From: Novosphingobium sp. MD-1
Lineage (GTDB): Bacteria; Pseudomonadota; Alphaproteobacteria; Sphingomonadales; Sphingomonadaceae
DNA length: 64,000 nucleotides
Direction of reading: 5' to 3'
Assembly: GCF_001014975.1 (NCBI RefSeq)
Contig: NZ_BBXA01000027.1
Span: 186,001-250,000 of the forward strand
A program made the position numbers and the translations under genes. Under the pieces are notes generated by a model. That model was not told the origin of the DNA. It worked only from the letters and a program-made list of their open reading frames with translations, and did no database searches. This document shows, in pieces, positions 37,693-45,348 of this stretch; within the stretch, counting starts at the first letter, position 1; each line of letters begins with the position of its first letter.

Positions 37693-37766
37693 TTCTTGAT
37701 GTGACGGGGGTTCTTGATGTGACAGGGGCCGCCGCGCCCCAAGGAGAAACGCGGCGGCCCCTGTCA
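37693..37766 (-). terminator. 17-bp hairpin plus two direct repeats between TonB receptor and GST
   Basis: A perfect 17-bp stem (37720-37736 with 37750-37766, loop of 13) lies just after the receptor stop on the minus strand. Next come two copies of TTCTTGATGTGAC (37693-37705 and 37711-37723) in the leader of the GST gene. There is no T-run, so it may be a partial terminator, an mRNA stabiliser or an attenuator. Confidence 0.6.
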
Positions 37767-37780
37767 GCTGTGCCGGATCG

Positions 37781-40012
37781 TCAGAACTTGATGCCAGCCT
37801 CGACCGCGATGTTCCGGGGCGGTTCGAGATAGAGGATAGCGCGCGGTACGGCGGTGATCGGCGCCGGCAGGTTGAACGCGCTGCCGGTGGTGAGCTGGTT
37901 GGTCAGGTTCTTGCCGACGAAGGCAATGTGCCAGCGGTTTTCCTGATCGGCCAGTTGCACGCGCAGGTCGAGCTTGGCGTAACCCTTTTGCACGCCGAAG
38001 ATCGGGCTCTGGTTGTCGGAGTCGAAGTATTTGGAACGGCCCGCGACCACGCCGGTCACGTCGAGCCGGAGCGCATCGGACAGGTCGAAGCGGGCATGGG
38101 CGGTGACGCTGCCGGTGAACTTCGAGGAATAGGCCACCGGATACCCCTTGAGGTTGTTGGTGGTGGGGGTGCAGGTCGTCGGTTGCGATGCCAGGCAGGC
38201 CGCGCCCGGATAGTCATCGTACTTGATATCCTGATAGGCGGCCGACGCGTTGATATCGAAGTTGTCGATCGGGTAGAACGTGAACGATCCTTCCACGCCC
38301 TTCGACGTGGCACTGGCGGCGTTGCCGGTCAGGTAGCTGGACGTTGCCGGCTGATAGACCGAGACCTGCAGGTTCTTGAACTGCGTGTGGTAGAGCGAGA
38401 CGTTCGCCACGACCTTGCCGTCCAGCATCGTCGATTTCACGCCAGCCTCGAAATTCTCCGAGCGTTCCGGCTTGAACTGGAAGGTGGCGTTGGTGGTGCC
38501 CAGCGTGTTTGACACGAATCCGCCGGACTTCGAGCCACGGCCCCAGGTGCCATAGACCATGACGTGCGGCGCCACATCGTACTGGACGGTGATCGACGGA
38601 TCGACGTTGCCTTCGCTGCGCTTTCCGGCCGCGCTGGAGATCGGGCGGATGGCGAAAGGACCATAGACGAGCCTGGACGCGAAATCGGCGTCCTTGCTGA
38701 CATGGGTATAGCGCAGGCTGCCAATCACGCGCAGCGCCTTGGTCACGTTCACCGTGCCCTGGCCGAAGACCGAGAACGAGTCCGCCTTCTGGTTGAAGCG
38801 GCTGTCGATCCGGCCGAAGTAGGGGCTGCCGAACAGGTTGGCGATGTTGAAGCCCTGCAACTGATCCAGCCGGTACGTCGAGTGGTCATAGTAGGCACCG
38901 ACGATGAAATCGAGGAAGCGCCCGGTCGGCGAAAGCAGGCGCACTTCCTGCGAGACCTGATCGAAGCGTTCGGGGAAGCTGTTGTACACCGAATTGTTGG
39001 TGAACGCGCCGCCGCTGTTCGGGATCGTCTGGTCGAAGCCGTTGACGATGTTGGCCTTGAACCAGCTGTAGCCGGTGACCGAGGTCAGCGTGTAATCGCC
39101 GAGCTTGAGATTGCCGGTGCCCGAGATCATGACCGACTTGGTCTTGGTGCCTTCATCGCCCAGCGCCGAACGATCGAGGTAGCGCGTGAGATGGGGCGCC
39201 TGCGCGCTTGTTAGCGGGCTGGAAACGGTGATCCCGCCGATCACGTCGCGGTTGGCGTATTCGGCCTTCACCGTGTAGTCGAAATTGCTGCTCGGTTCCC
39301 ACTTCAGCGTCAGGCGGGCGACCTGCTGCTTGATCTGCGGATCATCGTGGTTGGTCGCCAGGTTGCGGATATAGCCATCCTGGTTGATGAACTTGTAGGC
39401 AAGGCGCGCGCTGAGCGTGCTGGTGATCGGCCCGGACACGTAGCCCGAAACGTCAGGCCCCTTGAAATCGAAGTTGTAGCTGGCGGTCAGGCTCGTTTCG
39501 AAGTGGCTGGTCGGCCCGGCCGAAACCACGCTCACCGCGCCGGCGGCGGTGTTCTTGCCGAACAGCGCACCCTGCGGGCCGCGCAGCACTTCGACGCGGG
39601 CAAGGTCGAAGAACGGAGCCTGCGCCTGCCGCGAACGGCCGGCATAGACGCCATCGACATAGAGCGACACGGACTGGTCGAACGCGAAGTTGGCCGGCGG
39701 CGAACCGAAGCCGCGGATGTAGATCACGTCGTTGCCGGCCGTGGACTGCACGAACACGTTCGGCGTATAATTCATCACCGACTTGATGTCGTTGGAGTTG
39801 AATTCGGCCAGGCGCTGGCCGCTGACCACTTCCATGGAAATCGGCACGTCCTGCAGGTTTTGGGCGCGTTTCTGCGCCGTGACGATGATTTCCTTGGCGT
39901 CGGTCACGTCGCCCGAAGCGGTTCCCTCCGCTTCCGCCATCGCGGGCGTGGCGGCAGCGAGCATCGCCATCACGGCGACCCCAGAAAACAGGAACTGTTT
40001 TTGAGCCTTCAT
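37781..40012 (-). CDS. TonB-dependent receptor
   Basis: 743 aa from ATG 40012 (an adjacent GTG at 40018 is less well spaced). Signal peptide QKQFLFSGVAVMAMLAAATPAMA. TonB box-like EIIVTAQKR, plug domain with DVPISMEVV, VIYIRGFG and VEVLRGPQGALFGKNTAAGAV. The barrel ends in IKF. No STN domain, so it is a plain transporter. In this cluster it probably imports the bulky substrate of the pathway. It is divergent from a DUF3237 gene, with a perfect operator between. Confidence 0.93.
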   Translation of the reverse strand: MKAQKQFLFSGVAVMAMLAAATPAMAEAEGTASGDVTDAKEIIVTAQKRAQNLQDVPISMEVVSGQRLAEFNSNDIKSVMNYTPNVFVQSTAGNDVIYIRGFGSPPANFAFDQSVSLYVDGVYAGRSRQAQAPFFDLARVEVLRGPQGALFGKNTAAGAVSVVSAGPTSHFETSLTASYNFDFKGPDVSGYVSGPITSTLSARLAYKFINQDGYIRNLATNHDDPQIKQQVARLTLKWEPSSNFDYTVKAEYANRDVIGGITVSSPLTSAQAPHLTRYLDRSALGDEGTKTKSVMISGTGNLKLGDYTLTSVTGYSWFKANIVNGFDQTIPNSGGAFTNNSVYNSFPERFDQVSQEVRLLSPTGRFLDFIVGAYYDHSTYRLDQLQGFNIANLFGSPYFGRIDSRFNQKADSFSVFGQGTVNVTKALRVIGSLRYTHVSKDADFASRLVYGPFAIRPISSAAGKRSEGNVDPSITVQYDVAPHVMVYGTWGRGSKSGGFVSNTLGTTNATFQFKPERSENFEAGVKSTMLDGKVVANVSLYHTQFKNLQVSVYQPATSSYLTGNAASATSKGVEGSFTFYPIDNFDINASAAYQDIKYDDYPGAACLASQPTTCTPTTNNLKGYPVAYSSKFTGSVTAHARFDLSDALRLDVTGVVAGRSKYFDSDNQSPIFGVQKGYAKLDLRVQLADQENRWHIAFVGKNLTNQLTTGSAFNLPAPITAVPRAILYLEPPRNIAVEAGIKF

Positions 40013-40076
40013 GTTCACCCTCTCCCATTGAGGTTGTTCCGATCCGTGTCGTCTGGACCGTGAATCTGATTGACCC

Positions 40077-40088
40077 TTAGCATACTAA
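40077..40088. promoter_or_regulatory. Operator site (10 of 10) between TonB receptor and DUF3237
   Basis: TTAGCATACTAA, a full match to TTAGNATNCTAA, 64 nt from the receptor start and 45 nt from the DUF3237 start. Confidence 0.7.
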
Positions 40089-40133
40089 TGTTTTTATCGG
40101 TGTCCACCACATTTGAAAGAGAGGATTCGCGGC

Positions 40134-40640
40134 GTGACGCGGGAAACACAGACGGATGTTCGCGGAATTCTGGCCAGCAAACCGCTTTGCACGGCGGAGT
40201 TCGAGGTTGCCGGCGGGTTGATCGCGATCGGTGCTTCGCCGTTCGGCGATCAACGCATGGGCTATGTGACCGGGGGAAGATTCTTCGGTCCGCGAATCGC
40301 GGGAACGATCCTTCCGGGCGGCGGCAACTGGTCTCGCGCCGGACGCCTGGGAGAAGACGCGTCCGTCGGCACGTTCGATGCGCGCGCGGTATGGCGCACG
40401 GACGAGGATGAGCTGATCTACCTGACCTACACCGGGCGCAGCGTCATTCCCGATCCGGTGCGCGCCGCCTTCGCCGATCCGGCCGCGCCCGATGTCGATC
40501 CGGCGCGCTACTACCTGCGCATCGCCATGGTGTTCGAAACCGCGAGCAAGCGCTTGGAATGGCTGAACGGGGTGCTCGCGGTCGGCGTGGGGGAACGCAC
40601 CGCCTTCGGGGTGCGGCACGTCATTCACGAAATCGGGTAG
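40134..40640 (+). CDS. DUF3237 family protein
   Basis: 168 aa from GTG 40134, eight bases after AGAGAGGA; an upstream in-frame TTG at 40113 has no such site. Segments GRFFGPRIAGTILPGGGNW, GTFDARAVWRTDEDELIYLTYTGR and ARYYLRIAMVFETASKRLEWLNGVLAVGVGER are typical of the family, a small beta-barrel of unknown function. It often lies near aromatic catabolic genes. Control by the cluster operator suggests a catalytic or accessory role. Confidence 0.8.
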   Translation: MTRETQTDVRGILASKPLCTAEFEVAGGLIAIGASPFGDQRMGYVTGGRFFGPRIAGTILPGGGNWSRAGRLGEDASVGTFDARAVWRTDEDELIYLTYTGRSVIPDPVRAAFADPAAPDVDPARYYLRIAMVFETASKRLEWLNGVLAVGVGERTAFGVRHVIHEIG

Positions 40641-40658
40641 GAGGAAGCGACCGCCGCG

Positions 40659-41816
40659 TCAGGCTTCGCGGTCGAGCCAGCGCCGCAGGACGTCGGCGGT
40701 ATCCTGGCCGACGGCGAGCGGTGCCGGGCGGCGAATGCTGCCGGGCGTGTCGGACAGCTTGGGGAACACGCCCTGCATGGTGACTTCGCCGAATTCGGCA
40801 TCGTCCACTTTCACCAGCGCGTCACGCGCGGCAAAATGCGGGTCCGCCATCATGTCCTCGGCATCGTAAACGCGGCCGGCGGGCACCCCCGCCTCGATCA
40901 TTCTCGCTTCCAGTTCCGCGATGGTCAGCGTTTTCGTCCATTCGCCGATCAGGCCATCGAGCTCTTCCTGCCGCGCGCCGCGCGCCCGGTGCGTGGCATA
41001 GCGTTCGTCGCTGGCCAGTTCGGGGCGGCCCATGGCGGCGGCCAGCCGGGCGAACACGCCATCCTGATTGGCGCCGATCAGATATTCCCCGTCGCGGCAG
41101 GGATAGACATTGGACGGCGCGATGCCGGGCAGCGCCGATCCGGTGCGCTGACGCTTGGTGCCGCTGACCGAATAGTCCGACACCGTCGATTCCATCACTT
41201 GCAGCACCGCTTCGTACAGCGCGGAATCGACGATCTGCCCTTGGCCGGTCTGGTTGCGGTGGTGCAGGGCGGCCAGTGCGCCCAGGCAGCCATAGGTGGC
41301 GGCCAGCGTATCGCCGATCGACACGCCCATGCGGGCGGGCGCGCGATCCGGATAACCGACGATCCCGCGCCAGCCGCCCATCGCCTCGCCAATGCCGCCG
41401 AAACCGGCGCGTGTCGAATAGGGGCCGGTCTGGCCATAACCCGAAACGCGCACGATGATCAGGCCCGGATTCGCCGCGCGCAGATCCGCGGGGGCGAGGT
41501 TCCATTTTTCCAGCGTGCCCGGCCGGAAGTTCTCGATCAGGATGTCCGCCCGCGCGATCAGGTCGCGGGCCAGATCCTGCCCCTCCGCCGATCTCAGGTC
41601 GGCGCCCACGGAATACTTGTTGCGGGCGATGACGCGCCACCAGCTCGGCTTGTCCCCCTGGCCCCAATGGCGCATCTGGTCACCGGTTTCGGGCGGTTCC
41701 AGCTTCACGATTTCGGCGCCCATATCGCCCAGCAACTGTCCGCAGAACGGCCCGGCGATGAGCTGGCCCATTTCGACCACCCGGATTCCCTCCAGTGCGC
41801 CAGCGCCGATGATCAT
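40659..41816 (-). CDS. Class III (CaiB/BaiF) CoA-transferase
   Basis: 385 aa. N-terminal LEGIRVVEMGQLIAGPFCGQLLGDMGAEIVKLEPP is the family hallmark. The catalytic aspartate is expected in GVSIGDTLAATYG, near residue 167, and ENFRPGTLEKW and GQIVDSALYEAVL are conserved. It transfers CoA between carboxylic acids. With LeuCD-like hydratase subunits and an HMG-CoA-lyase-like gene nearby, activation of a citramalate-like hydroxyacid is an attractive but unproven role. Confidence 0.87.
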   Translation of the reverse strand: MIIGAGALEGIRVVEMGQLIAGPFCGQLLGDMGAEIVKLEPPETGDQMRHWGQGDKPSWWRVIARNKYSVGADLRSAEGQDLARDLIARADILIENFRPGTLEKWNLAPADLRAANPGLIIVRVSGYGQTGPYSTRAGFGGIGEAMGGWRGIVGYPDRAPARMGVSIGDTLAATYGCLGALAALHHRNQTGQGQIVDSALYEAVLQVMESTVSDYSVSGTKRQRTGSALPGIAPSNVYPCRDGEYLIGANQDGVFARLAAAMGRPELASDERYATHRARGARQEELDGLIGEWTKTLTIAELEARMIEAGVPAGRVYDAEDMMADPHFAARDALVKVDDAEFGEVTMQGVFPKLSDTPGSIRRPAPLAVGQDTADVLRRWLDREA

Positions 41817-41877
41817 GCTTATTCAATCCTTCCGTCCGATCCGACTGGTAGTGCAACCTGACCTGCGCTGAATATAC

Positions 41878-41889
41878 TTAGAATGCTAT
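41878..41889. promoter_or_regulatory. Operator site (9 of 10) before the CoA-transferase
   Basis: TTAGAATGCTAT, nine of ten fixed positions of TTAGNATNCTAA, 61 nt before the CoA-transferase start. Confidence 0.6.
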
Positions 41890-42108
41890 GTATTTATCAA
41901 CCGTTTTTTGAAGGCGTTCCGGTCCGTCCAGTTCTGACATGTGAAAGCGAGCGCCCCGCCATGATTGCTGCGGGAAAGCGCTGTTCCTGGGGGCAGGACG
42001 CATTGCTGGTGCGGTCGAGGCGTTCAAATGGCTAAGCCGAAAGCTGCTCGCGCAACGCGCCGCAACTACGGAATTTGTCTACGCCGCCTAGGAAGCAAGC
42101 AGGCCCCG
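41890..42108. other. Intergenic stretch with no supported gene
   Basis: About 220 nt between the CoA-transferase promoter and the lyase stop. The short open frames here have no recognisable motif. I see no hairpin with a T-run and no operator. Confidence 0.4.
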
Positions 42109-43026
42109 TCAACCCTCGGCACATATCCCGGGAAAGGCCGGCGCCTGCGCGACCATGCTCGGCAGCTTGCGCCCCATCAACGTGGTAAGCCACGTGTTGG
42201 CCTCGACCATCTTCGCCAAATCCATGCCGGTGCGGATGCCCGCGCGCTCGAGCATGTAAATCACATCCTCGCTGGCCACGTTGCCCGCCGCGCCCGGCGC
42301 GAACGGGCAGCCACCCAGGCCGCCTAGCGCGGCGTCGACCACGCTGGCTCCCGCCTCGATCGCCGCCCAGACGTTGGCAAGCCCGGTCCCGCGTGTGTTG
42401 TGAAAATGCACGCGGACCGGCAAGGGCGCGATCGCCGCCGCCACCCGGCGGACGAGCCGTGCGACATGGGCCGGATCCGCCACGCCGATGGTATCGGCCA
42501 GCGCCACCTCGGCAGGGCTGGCTTCGGCCAGTGTGGCAGCCATGGCGACGACACGGTCCTCGGCGACCTCGCCTTCGAACGGGCAACCGAACGAGGCGGC
42601 GATGGTAACCTGTCCCTTGAGGCCCGCCGCCTGCGCCATGGTGACGATCGCGCGGGCGGCGTCCAGCGATTCCGCGCTGGTCTGCCCCTGGTTGGCGATG
42701 GCAAAGCGTTCCGAGGCGACGCAGACCGCGCCGAGTTCATGCAGTCGGCCGGTTGCGATGGCGCGCTCCGCCCCGCGCGCGTTGAGGACAAGGCCGATGT
42801 AACTGGCACCCTCCACTTGCGGTAGGCCGGCGCAGACCTCTTCGGCATCGGCCATCTGCGGCACCCGCTTGGGATTGACGAAACTGGTCACTTCTATCCG
42901 GCGCGCGCCGGCATGCAGGCTGCGGCGGATCAATTCGAGCTTGTCCGCGGTGGTGACGAGCGCCTTTTCGTTCTGCAGGCCGTCGCGCGGACCGACTTCG
43001 ACAAAATCAATCGCTGCGGTTGTCAC
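42109..43026 (-). CDS. HMG-CoA lyase-like acyl-CoA lyase
   Basis: 305 aa, GTG start with GGGAGAAAGG upstream. DRE-TIM metallolyase family: VEVGPRDGLQNE (catalytic Arg/Asp), metal-binding HFHNTRGTGLANV and the flexible-loop cysteine in GGLGGCPFAPGAAGNVASED. HMG-CoA lyase splits 3-hydroxy-3-methylglutaryl-CoA. Catabolic relatives split citramalyl-CoA or similar 3-hydroxy-3-methyl acyl-CoA, which would fit the adjacent CoA-transferase. No island operator is visible before it, so its control may differ. Confidence 0.87.
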   Translation of the reverse strand: MTTAAIDFVEVGPRDGLQNEKALVTTADKLELIRRSLHAGARRIEVTSFVNPKRVPQMADAEEVCAGLPQVEGASYIGLVLNARGAERAIATGRLHELGAVCVASERFAIANQGQTSAESLDAARAIVTMAQAAGLKGQVTIAASFGCPFEGEVAEDRVVAMAATLAEASPAEVALADTIGVADPAHVARLVRRVAAAIAPLPVRVHFHNTRGTGLANVWAAIEAGASVVDAALGGLGGCPFAPGAAGNVASEDVIYMLERAGIRTGMDLAKMVEANTWLTTLMGRKLPSMVAQAPAFPGICAEG

Positions 43027-43148
43027 GCCTTTCTCCCAACTTGTCTCGGCAAGGCCGTCTTCCTGGCCTCCGCAATTGTCAAGGCGTCGGCCTCTTCGTT
43101 GTCAAGCGCGCGGCGGTGAAGCCATTTCCCAGTCCCGCCGAGGGCGCG

Positions 43149-43214
43149 GAACACGTCCACCTGTTCGTCGACATTCCGCCGCATGTCTCGGTCAGCGAGT
43201 TCGTCCAGCGGGCC
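43149..43214 (+). pseudogene. IS200/IS605-type TnpA transposase fragment
   Basis: About 22 codons read EHVHLFVDIPPHVSVSEF and onward to a stop. They match the conserved HUH region of Y1 transposases (D/E-HVHL-F/L-V-x-PP-x-LSVS-x-F/L-V). The rest of the ~140-aa protein is missing on both sides, so this is a decayed remnant. It lies about 140 nt from the tRNA-Val gene, at the boundary of the putative island. Confidence 0.65.
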
Positions 43215-43352
43215 TGACCTGCCCCCGGAAAGGCTCCCAAATGGGTGAGTTGTGGTGGCATCTGCGGAGACGCAGGGGACCTGGCAAGGCCGAGTGTAGC
43301 CCGAATTTGCTGGATTTTCAGGGATAGTGGGAGGCGCTGTGAAGCGTGGTCC

Positions 43353-43428
43353 TGGTGGGCGGTGACGGGCTCGAACCGCCGACCCTCTCGGTGTAAACGA
43401 GATGCTCTACCAACTGAGCTAACCGCCC
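43353..43428 (-). tRNA. tRNA-Val (anticodon UAC)
   Basis: 76-nt cloverleaf on the minus strand. Acceptor GGGCGGT pairs with ACCGCCC; the D-arm stem is GCTC/GAGC; anticodon stem TCTCG/CGAGA with loop TTTACAC (anticodon TAC); T-loop TTCGAGC; CCA encoded. The last 24 nt are duplicated at 14904-14927. Confidence 0.97.
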
Positions 43429-43506
43429 TTCGCGGAAGCCGCGCTCATGCGCGGTTTGCCCGGGGTAGTCAATCCCGGTTGGAGCGCCCGGTTTGGCGGT
43501 TTGACC

Positions 43507-44397
43507 CTAAAGGCGGATACGCGTTTCGAGAAAATCGAGGAATGCGCGGATGCGTGCCGCCAGGCGATCGTGCCCGACGTGCAGCGCGTGGATGTCCTCG
43601 CCATCGCCGGGGTTGAAAGGGGTGAGCAGTTCGATCAGCCGGCCGGCCGCCAGATCGGCCGCGACATGGAAGCGGGCGAGCCGCGCGATGCCGCCGCCGG
43701 CCAAGGCCATCATGCGCACCACTTCGCCCGAGTTACCCAGAAACCGGCCATCCATGACCTGATGCGTGGTTACGCCGTCGGTCCGGAACGGCCAGGAATC
43801 GACCGAGCGGCGGAAGCTGAAACGCAGGCAGGTGTGATGCTCGAGGTCTGCGGGAACACGCGGAGTGCCGTGGCGCTCCAGATAGGCAGGGCCTGCCACC
43901 ACGGCCATCGTACTGTGTCCCAGCTTTCGCGCGCGCAGCCCGGAATCGCGCAAGGGGCCAACCCGGATCGCGATGTCCGCGCGTTCGTCGACCAGATCGA
44001 CCATCGCGTCGGTCAGCGCCAGATCGAGCGTTATCGCCGGGAAGGCTTGCTGGAATTCGGGTAGAACCGGGATCAGGCAATGCACACCGAACGGAACCGA
44101 GGCGTTGATCCGGAGGCGGCCCGAAGGGCTTTGCCCGGTGGCCGGAAAATCGCGCTCCAGCTCGTCGATTTCCTCCAGCAGCCCGGCCACGCGCACGCGA
44201 TAGGCCTCGCCTTCGGGCGTCAGGGCGAGGGCGCGGGTGGTGCGCGCGATCAGTTGTACGCCCAGCCGCGCCTCAAGGCGCCCCAGCGCCCGGCTGACGG
44301 CAGACGGCGTAAGCCGCAGTTCCCGCGCCGCGCCGGCCAGGCTGCCCTGTCGCGCCACCGCGAGGAACGTTTCCATTTCGCCGAGACGGTTGTCCAT
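43507..44397 (-). CDS. LysR-family transcriptional regulator
   Basis: 296 aa from ATG 44397; an in-frame TTG at 44424 is possible. N-terminal winged helix METFLAVARQGSLAGAARELRLTPSAVSRALGRLEARLGVQLIARTTRALALTPEG, followed by the LysR substrate domain. It is divergent from an SDR gene 110 nt away, the usual layout for a LysR protein controlling its neighbour. The inducer is unknown. Confidence 0.92.
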   Translation of the reverse strand: MDNRLGEMETFLAVARQGSLAGAARELRLTPSAVSRALGRLEARLGVQLIARTTRALALTPEGEAYRVRVAGLLEEIDELERDFPATGQSPSGRLRINASVPFGVHCLIPVLPEFQQAFPAITLDLALTDAMVDLVDERADIAIRVGPLRDSGLRARKLGHSTMAVVAGPAYLERHGTPRVPADLEHHTCLRFSFRRSVDSWPFRTDGVTTHQVMDGRFLGNSGEVVRMMALAGGGIARLARFHVAADLAAGRLIELLTPFNPGDGEDIHALHVGHDRLAARIRAFLDFLETRIRL

Positions 44398-44506
44398 GAA
44401 GCGATACTCATGAATTGAAATCAATTCTAAAATACATCAGTGATGTCTAATCACAAGTTGTTCAAGCGCCTATGTACCATGCAACAATCCCGTTTCATGG
44501 AGACGC

Positions 44507-45295
44507 ATGATGGATCTTAACCTTGCCGGAAAGACGGCTCTCGTCACCGGTGCCACGGCGGGCATCGGCCTTGCCATTGCCGAAAGGCTTGCCGCCGAAG
44601 GCGTTGCGGTTGCGATCAGCGGCCGCGATTCCGCAAAGCTGGAGCGCGCGGTGCAGGCGATAGGCGCGAAGGGGAGCGCGCGGGGCGTGCTGGCCGACCC
44701 GGCGACGGCCGAAGGTGCGGCCGCGCTGATCGCGGCGGTTCCCGACGTCGATATCCTCGTCAACAATCTGGGGATCTACGAAGCCAAGCCCTTTGCCGCG
44801 ATCAGCGATGCCGATTGGCATCACATTTTCGAGGTCAACGTGGTGAGTGGCGCGCGGCTGGCGCGGCACTATTTCCCGCAAATGCTGGCGCGGGGCACCG
44901 GGCGCGTGATCTTCGTGTCCAGCGAAAGCGCGCTGGCCACCCCGCAGGAAATGATTCACTACGGGATGACCAAGACGGCGCAGCTGGCGATCGCGCGCGG
45001 GCTGGCAGAGCAGACGCGCGGCACCGGCGTGACGGTGAATGCGATCCTGCCCGGACCGACGCGCTCTGAAGGGATCGTGGATTTCATCCGCTCGGTCGTG
45101 GACAACAAGGATGCGCCCGAAGCCGAACGCGAAGCCGAGTTCTTCGCCCGGTTCCGCCCGCTTTCGCTGATCCGGCGGCTGATCGAACCCGATGAGATCG
45201 CGGCGCAGGTCGCGGTGCTCGCCAGCCCGCTGGGCGCGATCACCAATGGCGCTGCCGTCCGCATGGAAGGCGGGATCATTCCAACGATCGCCTGA
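44507..45295 (+). CDS. Short-chain dehydrogenase/reductase (third)
   Basis: 262 aa. TGATAGIGLAIAERL cofactor motif, NNLGIY in place of NNAG, catalytic SSESA and YGMTK. The C-terminal GAAVRMEGGIIPTIA resembles FabG-like reductases. Probably regulated by the divergent LysR protein. Start codons at 44507 and 44510 are both possible; GGAGA at 44499 favours either. Confidence 0.88.
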   Translation: MMDLNLAGKTALVTGATAGIGLAIAERLAAEGVAVAISGRDSAKLERAVQAIGAKGSARGVLADPATAEGAAALIAAVPDVDILVNNLGIYEAKPFAAISDADWHHIFEVNVVSGARLARHYFPQMLARGTGRVIFVSSESALATPQEMIHYGMTKTAQLAIARGLAEQTRGTGVTVNAILPGPTRSEGIVDFIRSVVDNKDAPEAEREAEFFARFRPLSLIRRLIEPDEIAAQVAVLASPLGAITNGAAVRMEGGIIPTIA

Positions 45296-45301
45296 AGCGC
45301 A

Positions 45302-45336
45302 TTCCCGTGCCGTCGAACGGATTCGCGGCACGGGAA
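45302..45336. terminator. Bidirectional terminator between SDR and TauD-type genes
   Basis: Perfect 11-bp stem TTCCCGTGCCG / CGGCACGGGAA (45302-45312 with 45326-45336), 13-nt loop, between two convergent genes. The tails are not T-rich, so it is either rho-assisted or a convergence barrier. Confidence 0.55.
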
Positions 45337-45348
45337 GGCGGATTATCG

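Larger units (their letters stand above)
14904..43376. mobile_element. Putative genomic island integrated at tRNA-Val (direct-repeat bounded)
   Basis: Bounded by a 24-nt direct repeat: 14904-14927 and 43353-43376. The right copy is the 3' end (including the encoded CCA) of an intact tRNA-Val gene on the minus strand, and the element lies on the 3' side of that gene, the usual geometry for tRNA-targeting integrases. The 28.4 kb between them hold a coherent catabolic cluster whose promoters share one operator motif, while flanking genes are ordinary core functions. No integrase, relaxase or replication gene is visible inside, so it would be immobile or mobilised in trans. A recombination remnant of another origin is the alternative. 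Confidence 0.6.

Noticed and set aside
14928..43352. Integrase, relaxase or phage genes inside the putative island
   Set aside because: Every well-supported gene in the interval is metabolic, transport or regulatory; none has tyrosine or serine recombinase motifs. Only the short IS200-like fragment relates to mobility.
43245..43616. Open frame reading through the tRNA-Val gene
   Set aside because: It translates the antisense of a tRNA (segments like TGSNRRPSRCKRDALPTELTAL), a well-known false protein.
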